Source: Planctomycetota bacterium (GTDB lineage: Bacteria; Planctomycetota; Planctomycetia; Pirellulales; Pirellulaceae). Taken from it: a stretch of 64,000 nucleotides of DNA. Shown here one piece after another: positions 35,307 through 43,793 of this stretch. The position numbers and the translations under genes are program-made. The stretch's first letter is position 1. Each line of letters starts with the position of its first letter. The stretch covers positions 1-64,000 of the forward strand of contig VGZC01000027.1 of assembly GCA_016872725.1 (NCBI GenBank), in the 5' to 3' direction. Under the pieces are notes generated by a model, which was given only the letters and a program-made list of their open reading frames with translations, had not been told where the DNA came from and ran no database searches.

Positions 35307-37769
35307 ATGCAATCGCGCCCCGATCCGGGTCGCTCGTTGCGCCAGTACGCGGTACGTATCTTCGACCTCGATCGGTATGCGGGCATGCCCATCTCTCCGT
35401 ATCCCAGACCTGGCCATCCGATCGCGCCAACCATACTCGCGCCGTTCCTTCAACACAAGGCGCCGAGGGTTGGCGTTCTATTCTCGGAATTGGACGCGAC
35501 GGCGTGGGACCGCTTTTCTCCGGCGACGTGCAGGAATCTGGGACGGAAGCTGATCGAGCGCCTCAAACCGCGCGTTAACGAGATTGAGACGCTCGTTGGC
35601 GCGGAACGAGTGGCTCCGGCACCCGCGTGCCTGACACTGCAACAACTTGACATCGAGACGCGGACGTTCAACTGCCTCATCGCAGTCAATATCGACGAAG
35701 CACCTGGAGGCGTTGCGGGATTGACCGTTCGGGATGCGCTTGCCATGCGCGCGTTCGGCGTCAAGTCGCTTGTCGATTTGCTCACGTCGGTCGAGGCGGC
35801 GGTTGCCGCTTGCCCTGGAACAACCGACGTGCCATTGCGTCGAAATGAGCCGGCCAAGACCGTTTTCCCGGTCGACATATGCGGATTGATCCGACGATAC
35901 GGCTACGCTCCAGCCTGCATCGAGGCTCTTCGCATGCCGGCACTTCCCCGCGACATCCTGTTGGAGGATCTTGGACTTCGCAATCGAACGCTTCACGCCC
36001 TGATTCAGGCGGGCTATCAAGACGACCCGACACGTCTGGGAGGCCTCACGTTTCGTCAATTCATGGCACTACCCAAATTCGGCGCGGTAAGCCTCTGCGA
36101 CCTGATTGAGGCCGTCGAGCGCATTGCGAATCGCCGATGCGAGCTTCCTTCGGGGCAGGACGTTCGACGAGACGAGTGGCGTCTTGTCGTGGATACGATA
36201 CGCGATGCCGACGCGATTCCGAATTCCGTCTTGACGAGCACCATTCCGCCGCTGCCTCCCCGTTCGACGATCAAGGACCTTGGACTGCAACCTCGCACGC
36301 GAAGCGTGCTCGATCGGGAAGGCATCACCAGGACGTCGCAGCTAACCGACAGGACGGTCGGAAGTCTGTGTGAATTGCGGGGCTTTGGTCGGGCCTGCGT
36401 TCTCGATCTACTGACGAGTGTCTGTCGCCTTCGCGAGTCCGCCGGTCGCCTCGGACACGACAAGAGACCGCATTATCGTGAGATCGACAAGACGGTCAAG
36501 GCGATCTGCTCCGTGCCCGGCGTTTCCTCCGTCGGTAAGTCCGATCCGCGACTCGGGCGCTTGCTCCGAAACGTGGACGCCGGCATCGCCACAATTGGTG
36601 ACCTGAGGGACAATTGCAAAAGGTCGGCCGTCCTTGGACGAAAGCGGGTGCTGGATCGACTGCAAGCGACGATTCGCCATTGCGAGGGACTAACCGTGGA
36701 ACGGGAACTGTTCGACCTGATCGTCGGGCAAAGGGCGCCGTCACGGAATAGTGGACTCGTGGCGGAATACTACGGATTCCATGGGCAACCTCTTCAATCG
36801 CTTCAGGCCATCGGCGCCAGACATGGGTTGTCTCGCGAACGCATTCGCCAAATTTGTGCTCCGAACCGGATTACCCGATTGCCGCAACCTCCGTTCGCGC
36901 CGGCCATTGACGCGGCTCTCGCGCTGGTGCGTGATCAAGTTCCCGCGTCTCGGTCGCGCATCGAGAGGCTCCTTGTCGAGCGACACCTCGTGGAGGCGGA
37001 AACGACAATCGAGTGCTTGTTGCGAGTCGGCCGTTTCTTGCGCCGCGAAGCCGATTTCGCGTTCCTGGGGACTGGGAAATCCGCATTCGTCGTTTCACCC
37101 GCGGAATTCGGACCCATCAAACAGGTCGAATCCACCGCGCGCAGGCTCGTTTTCAATTACGGAGCAGCGGCCATCGATGAAGTCCTTGAACGCTGTGGGG
37201 ATTGTCTCCCCAAGACCAACGCGAGGGGGCTCGTCGTCGCGGCCGTTGAATTGCTGACGGGGTTTCGATGGCTCGACGTGGAGACGGGGTGGTTTGGGTT
37301 CGACGGTAGTCATCACACTCGACTTCGTCAAAGGATCCGAAAGGTCCTGTCGGTCTGTGGCCCGATCGATGTGGAGGAATTGCGATCCGCGATGGGACGC
37401 GACTTCCGTTGGTCGGATCGTATTCCTCCAAAGGGCGTTCTCCTCGAGTTGTGCCGGCAAATGCGCGAGGTCGTGGTCGACGGTGAGTTCGTCAAGGCCA
37501 AGGTGAAGGGAGGGTCGGCGGCGTTGTTGCGCGGTGCCGAGGCCAAGATAGTGGAAATCTTTCTCAAGCACGGACCGATTTGCCGACTGGAGAACCTGCA
37601 ACACCTCGCGTCGGAAGCGGGCATCGGCGACCACTCGTTTTGGAGGTGCCTTGTGAATTGCCCGACCATCTCCAGATACGCGCCCAGGGTATACGGTCTG
37701 GTTGGCGCAAAAGCAACGCCGGCCCTGATCGAATCGCCGCCAAATCGGCGTCGCGCCGACGATCGTTGA
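35307..37769 (+). CDS. Protein with alpha-CTD-like repeats and sigma-4-like HTH, unknown function
   Basis: About 820 aa if started at ATG 35307 (ATG 35385 is an alternative); the frame is open upstream into the protease stump at 34740-35190. Three segments resemble the RNA polymerase alpha C-terminal domain helix-hairpin-helix. They are near 35627-35790 (LTVRDALAMRAFGVKSLVDL), near 35940-36120 (LEDLGLRNRTLHALIQAGY, then LPKFGAVSLCDLIEAVE) and near 36250-36420 (IKDLGLQPRTRSVLDREGIT, then LRGFGRACVLDLLTSV). Near 36800-36860, LQAIGARHGLSRERIRQI matches sigma-70 region 4.2. The C-terminal 300 residues appear winged-helix-like. The lack of a signal peptide and the domain set point to nucleic-acid or RNA polymerase binding. 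GC is lower than its neighbours in several sampled stretches, fitting acquisition. Confidence 0.6.
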   Translation: MQSRPDPGRSLRQYAVRIFDLDRYAGMPISPYPRPGHPIAPTILAPFLQHKAPRVGVLFSELDATAWDRFSPATCRNLGRKLIERLKPRVNEIETLVGAERVAPAPACLTLQQLDIETRTFNCLIAVNIDEAPGGVAGLTVRDALAMRAFGVKSLVDLLTSVEAAVAACPGTTDVPLRRNEPAKTVFPVDICGLIRRYGYAPACIEALRMPALPRDILLEDLGLRNRTLHALIQAGYQDDPTRLGGLTFRQFMALPKFGAVSLCDLIEAVERIANRRCELPSGQDVRRDEWRLVVDTIRDADAIPNSVLTSTIPPLPPRSTIKDLGLQPRTRSVLDREGITRTSQLTDRTVGSLCELRGFGRACVLDLLTSVCRLRESAGRLGHDKRPHYREIDKTVKAICSVPGVSSVGKSDPRLGRLLRNVDAGIATIGDLRDNCKRSAVLGRKRVLDRLQATIRHCEGLTVERELFDLIVGQRAPSRNSGLVAEYYGFHGQPLQSLQAIGARHGLSRERIRQICAPNRITRLPQPPFAPAIDAALALVRDQVPASRSRIERLLVERHLVEAETTIECLLRVGRFLRREADFAFLGTGKSAFVVSPAEFGPIKQVESTARRLVFNYGAAAIDEVLERCGDCLPKTNARGLVVAAVELLTGFRWLDVETGWFGFDGSHHTRLRQRIRKVLSVCGPIDVEELRSAMGRDFRWSDRIPPKGVLLELCRQMREVVVDGEFVKAKVKGGSAALLRGAEAKIVEIFLKHGPICRLENLQHLASEAGIGDHSFWRCLVNCPTISRYAPRVYGLVGAKATPALIESPPNRRRADDR

Positions 37770-37795
37770 TCGCAATCCCGGTGTCGGAGGGTGAC

Positions 37796-37817
37796 CTGAG
37801 GCGTGTTTCAGCCTCAG
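37796..37817. terminator. Hairpin between convergent genes
   Basis: CTGAGGC (37796-37802) and GCCTCAG (37811-37817) form a 7-base stem with an 8-base loop that includes GTGTTTCA. It lies 27 bases after the stop of the alpha-CTD-repeat gene and overlaps the stop codon of the convergent isomerase gene, so it could end transcription from either side. There is no long T-run. Confidence 0.35.
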
Positions 37818-38368
37818 CTCGACCGAGCCGCCCTGGTTTGGCACTCGACTTTCGCCGTGCGGATCGCCACATCGGTCTTGGGCCGGTCGTTCGCGCCGGT
37901 TGGAACACGACCGATCTTACGGACCGTGTCGAGGCTCGCCGGATCGGCCGTCAGGCCGAATACCGTATAGTTGCGGTCGAGATGGGGCGCTTTTTCGAGG
38001 CAAAGGAAGAACTGGGAACCGGCCGAGTTCGGATCGTTGGTTCGCGCCATCGATAGAGTGCCCGGTTCGTGCGGCAGCCGATTGAACTCGGCGCGTATCG
38101 TGTACCCGGGGCCACCGGTCCCCGTCCCGCTCGGGCAACCGCCCTGGATCATGAACCCCGCGATCACGCGGTGGAAGAGCAAGCCGTCATAGTATCCGAT
38201 TCGGGACAGGCCGATCAGATTGCGGCAATGTTCCGGCGCCGCGTCCGGGAAAAGGTCGAGCCGGATGGGGCCGAGCGTCGTGTCGAACTCGATCCGGTAC
38301 GTGTTGGCGGCGAAATCGAGATCGGCGGTCGCGGCGTCAACGTCGGACTTGCGATTCGCGGAAGCCAT
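37814..38368 (-). CDS. Peptidyl-prolyl cis-trans isomerase, cyclophilin type
   Basis: About 184 aa from ATG 38368 with GGAG about 9 bases upstream. Cyclophilin motifs are clear: IEFDTTLGPIRLDLFPDAAP, YYDGLLFHRVIAGFMIQGG (active-site Phe-His-Arg), MARTNDPNSAGSQFFLC and YTVFGLTADPASLDTVRKI. It catalyses prolyl bond isomerisation during protein folding. There is no signal peptide, so it is likely cytoplasmic. The last 35 residues (GRVPTGANDRPKTDVAIRTA) fit the family's end plus a short tail. Confidence 0.93.
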   Translation of the reverse strand: MASANRKSDVDAATADLDFAANTYRIEFDTTLGPIRLDLFPDAAPEHCRNLIGLSRIGYYDGLLFHRVIAGFMIQGGCPSGTGTGGPGYTIRAEFNRLPHEPGTLSMARTNDPNSAGSQFFLCLEKAPHLDRNYTVFGLTADPASLDTVRKIGRVPTGANDRPKTDVAIRTAKVECQTRAARSS

Positions 38369-38605
38369 GTGGCGATTCTCCATGGATCTAACGATGGGCG
38401 CGCTAACGATGGGCCGCATCAAAGGCGGAACTCATGATAGTCCTGATGGGCGTCGAGCGGGAGGTGCGGACCAGGAGGCGCACACTGGTTGATCCATGGG
38501 TGACGCGATAGAATCGACCGTTTCGTTCGGGGAGGCGGGCACAGCGGATTCCTTCCCCGGAAGTTAATCCTGTCCCCCCACGCGAATGAGGCGGTTTGAG
38601 AATCC

Positions 38606-39907
38606 ATGGCTGACGATCCGAATCCGTTTCGAGGGCTTGGCACCCGGGCGGTGCACGCCGGGCAGGTGGTCGACGCGACGACCGGGTCGCGGGCCATGCC
38701 CATCCATCAAACGACGAGCTACCAGTTCCGCGACACGCGGCACGCCGCCGACCTGTTCGCGCTGCGTGAGATGGGATTCATCTACACGCGGCTGATGAAT
38801 CCGACGACGGAAGTCTTCGAGCAGCGCATGGCCGCGCTCGACGGCGGCATCGGCGCGCTCGCCCTATCGAGCGGGCAGCAGGCGATAGCCGTCTCGCTCT
38901 TCAACCTCGTGCACGCCGGCCAGCATCTGGTTTCGGCCGCCGCGTTGTACGGAGGCACGCTCTCGCTCTTCGGCCAGACCTTCAAACGGCTCGGGATCCA
39001 CGTCACTTTCGTCGACGCGACCGATCCGCGCAACATCGCCGGCGCGATCCGCGACGATACGCGGGCCGTCTACATCGAATCGGTCGCCAACCCCAAGAAC
39101 GACGTGCTCGACTACCGCGCGATCGCGGACGTCGCCCACGCCCGCGGTCTTCCCGTGATCTGCGACAACACGGTGCTCACGCCGATCCTGTTCCGCCCGT
39201 TCGAGCACGGCATCGACATCGCGATCTACAGCGCGACCAAGTTCCTTGGCGGGCATGGAACGAGCATCGGGGGCGTGATCGTGGACAGCGGCCGGTTCGA
39301 TTGGCAGGCCGATCCCGATCGCTGGCCCCAGTTCACGAAACCTGATCCGTCGTACCACGGCACGGTCTTCGCCGATGCCGTGGGCCCCCTGTGCTACATC
39401 ATCACGTGCCGCACGCACTGGTTGAGGGACTTGGGCGGCGCGCTGAGCCCGTTCAATGCGTTCCTGCTCCTGCAGGGGCTCGAGACGCTGCACTTGCGGA
39501 TGCCCCGCCACTGCGCGAGCGCGATGGCCGTCGCCCACCACCTCGAGTCGCACCCGCTCGTGCGTTGGGTCAATTTTCCGGGCCTCCCGTCGCATCCTTC
39601 GCACGACCTCGCCCTGCAATACCTGCCGTCCGGAGTCGGCGCGATCCTCGGGTTCGGCATCGAAGGCGGTCGCGAGGCGGGCGCGCGGTTCATCGAGGCG
39701 TGCCGACTCGCATCCCACCTCGCCAACATCGGTGACGCGAAGACGCTCGTCATCCATCCGGCATCGACGACCCACAGCCAACAAACGGCCGAGGAGCTCT
39801 CGGCCGCGGGAGTCTCCGACGACTACGTCCGAATCAGCGTCGGGCTCGAGGATGTCGACGATATCCTCGCCGACTTGGATCAGGCACTGCGGGCCTCCCA
39901 AGCCTGA
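38606..39907 (+). CDS. metY: O-acetylhomoserine sulfhydrylase (MetY)
   Basis: 433 aa, usual length. A gamma-family PLP enzyme: LGTRAVHAGQVVDATTGSRA, GFIYTRLMNPTTEVFEQRMA, ALSSGQQAIAVSLFNLV, VICDNTVLTPILFRP and the PLP lysine in YSATKFLGGHG (Lys212). MetY makes homocysteine from O-acetylhomoserine and sulfide, or methionine directly from methanethiol. Length and SATKFLGGHGTSIGG favour MetY over cystathionine gamma-synthase. It is the first gene of a five-gene run ending in a RuBisCO-like protein, 25 bases before metX-metW. Confidence 0.95.
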   Translation: MADDPNPFRGLGTRAVHAGQVVDATTGSRAMPIHQTTSYQFRDTRHAADLFALREMGFIYTRLMNPTTEVFEQRMAALDGGIGALALSSGQQAIAVSLFNLVHAGQHLVSAAALYGGTLSLFGQTFKRLGIHVTFVDATDPRNIAGAIRDDTRAVYIESVANPKNDVLDYRAIADVAHARGLPVICDNTVLTPILFRPFEHGIDIAIYSATKFLGGHGTSIGGVIVDSGRFDWQADPDRWPQFTKPDPSYHGTVFADAVGPLCYIITCRTHWLRDLGGALSPFNAFLLLQGLETLHLRMPRHCASAMAVAHHLESHPLVRWVNFPGLPSHPSHDLALQYLPSGVGAILGFGIEGGREAGARFIEACRLASHLANIGDAKTLVIHPASTTHSQQTAEELSAAGVSDDYVRISVGLEDVDDILADLDQALRASQA

Positions 39908-39932
39908 GGCCGCATTCGCCTGGAGGCCGAAC

Positions 39933-41816
39933 ATGTCGGGTGTTCGACGCAATGAACGGGCTCATGGATCGACCGCGGAGGCCCCGCGCGAGGCGGAGTC
40001 CGCGTCGTTCGACAGCGATCTCGACCGCCACGCGCGTGAACTGCGGCACGCCCGTCGCGTGACGTTCGACGAACCGATGCGGCTGATGCGGGGCGGAAGC
40101 CTGCCGTCCGTCACGGTCGTCTATGAAACCTACGGAAAACTCAACGCGCGTCGCGACAACGGCGTGCTCATCTGCCACGCCATCTCGGGCGATTCGCATG
40201 TCGCGAGGCACGATGCGAACGACGATCCCGGTTGGTGGGACCTCTTCGTGGGGCCCGGCAAGCCGGTCGACACCGACCGCTATTTCGTCGTTTGCCCGAA
40301 CATCCTGGGCGGATGCCGCGGGTCGACCGGGCCGAACAGCGTGAATCCGCGGACGGGACGGCCGTACGCCGCGGATTTTCCCGTCATCACCGTCGAGGAC
40401 ATCGTCGATGTCCAGCGGAAACTCGTCACCCACCTCGGCATCGATCGGTTGCGCGCGGTCATCGGCGGTTCGCTCGGCGGACACATGACGCTCACCTGGG
40501 CGACCCGTTATCCGGAACGCCTCGATGGAGCCGTCGCGCTGGCGACTTCGGCCCATTTATCGAGCCAATCGCTGGCGTTCGACGTCGTGGGACGCAACGC
40601 CATCCTCTGCGATCCCGAATACCAGGGCGGGCAATATTACGGCAACGGCGCCGGACCCCGCGTCGGACTCGCGATCGCCCGCATGCTCGGACACATCACC
40701 TACCTCTCGCCCGAGGTCATGACCGAGAAGTTCGCGGAGGAGCGTTCGGAACCGCGCGAAATCCGGTCGCGGTTCGAGACCACGTTTTGCGTGGGATCGT
40801 ATCTCGCCCATCAAGGCGACAAATTCGGCGAGCGGTTCGATGCGAACAGTTACCTGACGCTATCGATGGCGATGGACCTGTTCGATCTGGGAAGCACACC
40901 CGGGAAGCTCGCCGCGGCGCTGCGCGCGTCGCGCTGCCGATGGCTCGTGATCAGCTATTCGAGCGATTGGCTGTTTCCGCCGGCGCAATCCCGCGAAATC
41001 GTCGACGCGCTCGTCGCCGAAAACAAGCCGGTCAGTTACTGCAATGTGGAGAGCCGCAACGGCCACGACGCCTTCCTGCTCCCCAACGATCTCGGTACCT
41101 ACGGCGAATTGACCCGCGCGTTCCTCGCCAACCTCGGCGCGGACGCGCGCGGGGCCGCCGATCCGAATTCGGATCAAGAATCGCCCCAGGCGGCGAGGCA
41201 CAGCCCCACAAGCATTTTCCACGCGCGACACCGGCTCGACTACGAACGCATCGCGCAGCTCATTCCGCCCGCCGCCGCCGTGCTCGATCTGGGTTGCGGG
41301 AGCGGAGGCCTTCTGTGCCGGCTCGCGGACCGCCAACAGGGCCGTCTCGCCGGCCTCGAACTGGACGAACGGGCCGTCGTGTCGTGCGTGCAGCGCGGTT
41401 TGGACGTCGTCCAGCACGATCTCAACCAGGGGCTCGCGCCCTTCGCCGACCGCCAATTCGATTTCGTCGTCCTGTCGCAAACGTTGCAGACGGTGCTCGA
41501 CGTGGAACGCGTGATCGACGAGATGCTCCGAGTGGGCAAGCGGTGCATCGTCAGCTTTCCGAATCTCGGCTACGAACCGCATCGAGTCCAGCTCGCCGAA
41601 TACGGTCTCGCTCCGCGCGTCGATGCGGCGCGGGCGTTCGAATGGTACAACACGCCGAACGTCCGGTTCCTCACAATCGCCGATTTCGAGGAGTTCTGCC
41701 GCAACAAGGGGCTGCGGATCCATGAACGGATCGCCCTCGACACGGTGGCCGGACAACCGGTCGAGCACGACCCGAATCGGAACGCGAACGTGGCCATCAT
41801 CGTTCTGAGCCAATGA
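39933..41816 (+). CDS. metXW: MetX-MetW fusion: homoserine O-acetyltransferase with methyltransferase-fold domain
   Basis: About 627 aa from ATG 39933 with GGAGG 7 bases upstream. Residues 40-420 are homoserine O-acetyltransferase of the alpha/beta hydrolase fold: nucleophile Ser180 in IGGSLGGHM, Asp in ISYSSDWLFPP, His in SRNGHDAFLL. Residues about 430-627 are MetW, with a class I methyltransferase motif VLDLGCGSGGLL, LSQTLQTVLDV and PNLGYEPHRVQ. In proteobacteria MetX needs a separate MetW for activity; here both are one chain. It supplies O-acetylhomoserine to MetY. The stop overlaps the next start by 4 bases. Confidence 0.95.
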   Translation: MSGVRRNERAHGSTAEAPREAESASFDSDLDRHARELRHARRVTFDEPMRLMRGGSLPSVTVVYETYGKLNARRDNGVLICHAISGDSHVARHDANDDPGWWDLFVGPGKPVDTDRYFVVCPNILGGCRGSTGPNSVNPRTGRPYAADFPVITVEDIVDVQRKLVTHLGIDRLRAVIGGSLGGHMTLTWATRYPERLDGAVALATSAHLSSQSLAFDVVGRNAILCDPEYQGGQYYGNGAGPRVGLAIARMLGHITYLSPEVMTEKFAEERSEPREIRSRFETTFCVGSYLAHQGDKFGERFDANSYLTLSMAMDLFDLGSTPGKLAAALRASRCRWLVISYSSDWLFPPAQSREIVDALVAENKPVSYCNVESRNGHDAFLLPNDLGTYGELTRAFLANLGADARGAADPNSDQESPQAARHSPTSIFHARHRLDYERIAQLIPPAAAVLDLGCGSGGLLCRLADRQQGRLAGLELDERAVVSCVQRGLDVVQHDLNQGLAPFADRQFDFVVLSQTLQTVLDVERVIDEMLRVGKRCIVSFPNLGYEPHRVQLAEYGLAPRVDAARAFEWYNTPNVRFLTIADFEEFCRNKGLRIHERIALDTVAGQPVEHDPNRNANVAIIVLSQ

Positions 41817-42796
41817 CCGAATCGATTAGACAGGCGATCGCTATGGTTCCGACCGAAACGGGTACCGACACGGCATGGATCGCGCGGGCGTGTCGCATTG
41901 CGTCGTCGGTGCGCCGTCGCGTTCTTGAGCACACGGTCAAGCACAACGGCGGCTACCTGAGCCAGGCCTGCTCGGCGGCCGAGATCCTCGCGACGCTGTA
42001 TGCGCGCGTGATGCGGCTTGGGCCCAGCGCCGGACCGCTCGCGCCGCTCCCCTTCCCCGGCGTTCCGAGCGCGTGCAACCCGTGCGCGTTCACGGGTGCG
42101 GCGTACAACGGACCGCGCGCGCCGCATCTCGACCGGTTCATCTTTTCGCCCGTGCATTACGCGCTCGTGCTCTATTCCGTTCTGATCGAGATCGGAAGGC
42201 TCGCGCCCGACGCGCTCGATCGGTTCAATACCGACGGAAGCACGCTCGAACTGATCGGCGCGGAGCATTCGCCCGGGCATGAGGTGACCGCCGGTTCGCT
42301 CGGGCAGGCGATCAGCCAGGCGGCCGGGATCGCCTTGGCGAGACGGCTGCGCGGCGACACGGGCCGCGTATGGGTGTTCATGTCGGACGGTGAATTCGAG
42401 GAAGGCCAAACGTGGGAGGCGTTCGCGGCGGCCGCGTACCATCGGCTCGACGGACTCGGCGTCTATGTCGACGCGAACGGACAGCAATGCGACGGGCGAA
42501 TGGACACCGTGATGAACATCGAACCGCTCAAGGCGCGGCTCGAAGCGTTCGGCGCCGAGGTTCACGAGGTGGACGGACACGATCCCGCGGCGCTCGCCGA
42601 ACCGGCCGAGCGGGACCGGCGCGGAAAACCGATCGTCGTCATCGCGCGGACCGATCCGTGCCGGGGCATCGATCTGCTTCGTCGCCGAGCGCCCCGATTG
42701 CATTACGTGCGGTTAAAGAGCGACGAGGAACGCGGCGCGTTCCGGGACGCGCTCGGCGGCGGCGCGGAGAGGGAGACCGGCCATGGAGATCGTTAG
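41813..42796 (+). CDS. Transketolase-like N-terminal (TPP-binding) subunit
   Basis: 327 aa. The TPP-binding half of a split transketolase: HNGGYLSQACSAAEILATLY, FIFSPVHYALVLYSVLIEIG, GAEHSPGHEVTAGSLGQAIS and the GDG-like motif VFMSDGEFEEGQTWEAFAAA ending VDANGQQ. Two-chain transketolases of this sort act on pentulose phosphates or, in some characterised cases, on apulose 4-phosphate. The start overlaps metX-metW by 4 bases and its end overlaps the partner subunit by 14 bases, so the whole set is translationally coupled. The natural substrate is not evident. Confidence 0.85.
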   Translation: MTESIRQAIAMVPTETGTDTAWIARACRIASSVRRRVLEHTVKHNGGYLSQACSAAEILATLYARVMRLGPSAGPLAPLPFPGVPSACNPCAFTGAAYNGPRAPHLDRFIFSPVHYALVLYSVLIEIGRLAPDALDRFNTDGSTLELIGAEHSPGHEVTAGSLGQAISQAAGIALARRLRGDTGRVWVFMSDGEFEEGQTWEAFAAAAYHRLDGLGVYVDANGQQCDGRMDTVMNIEPLKARLEAFGAEVHEVDGHDPAALAEPAERDRRGKPIVVIARTDPCRGIDLLRRRAPRLHYVRLKSDEERGAFRDALGGGAERETGHGDR

Positions 42797-43790
42797 TCGC
42801 CCGCACGGCCGCAATCTCGTGCGGTGGGCGCGCGATCGGGAACGGGTCGTTGTGCTGTCCGCCGACCTGACGTCGTCGTGCGAAGCCGACGAATTTCGCG
42901 AGGCGTATCCCGACCGGTTCTTTTCGCTCGGTATGGCCGAGCAGAACATGATGGGGTTCGCGGCGGGCCTTGCGCGCGAGGGCTATTTTCCGTTCGTTCA
43001 CACGTTCGCCGTTTTCATTTGCCGCCGCCCGTTCGACCAGGTGGCCATGTCGATCGCCTATTCGAATCTCCCGGCGCGGCTGATCGGGTTCCTTCCCGGC
43101 GTCACGACGCCGGGCGGCGCCACGCACCAGGCGATCGACGACCTCGGTCTGATGCGCATCCTGCCGAACATGACGATCCTGGAATGCGGAGACGCGACCG
43201 AAGTGGAGTCGGTTCTCGACGTGGCCCAGTCCGTGAACGGCCCCGTGTATGTGCGCATGCTGCGCGGCGACGTGCCTCGCCTGTTTCCTTCTTCCGAGCC
43301 GATGCGGTTGAACGCGTGCCGCGAACTCGGCGACGGCGACGACGTCGCGATCGTGTCGAGCGGAATCTGCACCGAGGAGGCGATGCGGGCCGTGCCGGCG
43401 CTGAGGGCGCGGGGCGTCTCCGTGCGCCACCTGCACGTTTCCACGCACAAACCGTTCGACGATCCCGCGATCCTCGACGCCGTCACCACCGCGCGCCGCG
43501 GCGTTATCACGCTCGAAAACCACACCATCATCGGCGGACTCGGTTCGGCCGTGGCGGAACGGATGGCCGAGTCCGGCGCGGGCGCGCGGCTCATCCGATT
43601 GGGACTCCGCGATACGTTCGCGCACGGCGCGAGCCGCCCCTACTTGATGCGAAAGTACGGACTCGACGCCGTCGCGCTCGTCGGCGCCGTCGAGGACCTG
43701 ATCGGCGACCGGCTCGGGATCGCCGCCGACGCCATCCCCGCCGCGCCGCCCCCCCCCCTTTCGCACGCGGTCAAGGTCGAGGACCTCTAA
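42783..43790 (+). CDS. Transketolase-like C-terminal (pyrimidine-binding) subunit
   Basis: 335 aa. Carries the partner half of the TPP site: FSLGMAEQNMMGFAAGLARE, with the catalytic Glu that activates TPP in MAEQN, PFVHTFAVFICRRPFDQV, and THQAIDDLGLMRILPNMTIL. The C-terminal third is a transketolase C domain (VAIVSSGICTEEAM, LENHTIIGGLGSAVAERMAE). It resembles the second half of 1-deoxyxylulose 5-phosphate synthase and split transketolases. It overlaps the N-terminal subunit and ends 3 bases before the RuBisCO-like protein gene. Confidence 0.87.
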   Translation: MEIVSRPHGRNLVRWARDRERVVVLSADLTSSCEADEFREAYPDRFFSLGMAEQNMMGFAAGLAREGYFPFVHTFAVFICRRPFDQVAMSIAYSNLPARLIGFLPGVTTPGGATHQAIDDLGLMRILPNMTILECGDATEVESVLDVAQSVNGPVYVRMLRGDVPRLFPSSEPMRLNACRELGDGDDVAIVSSGICTEEAMRAVPALRARGVSVRHLHVSTHKPFDDPAILDAVTTARRGVITLENHTIIGGLGSAVAERMAESGAGARLIRLGLRDTFAHGASRPYLMRKYGLDAVALVGAVEDLIGDRLGIAADAIPAAPPPPLSHAVKVEDL

Positions 43791-43793
43791 GAA

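Noticed and set aside
38423-38605. Possible SAM-type riboswitch before metY
   Set aside because: I looked for SAM-I, SAM-II and SAH-like cores and saw none in this short leader.
39456-39932. Upstream extension of the metX-metW frame into metY
   Set aside because: It overlaps metY in another frame and is Arg/Ser-rich without similarity; the ATG at 39933 has a good ribosome-binding site.
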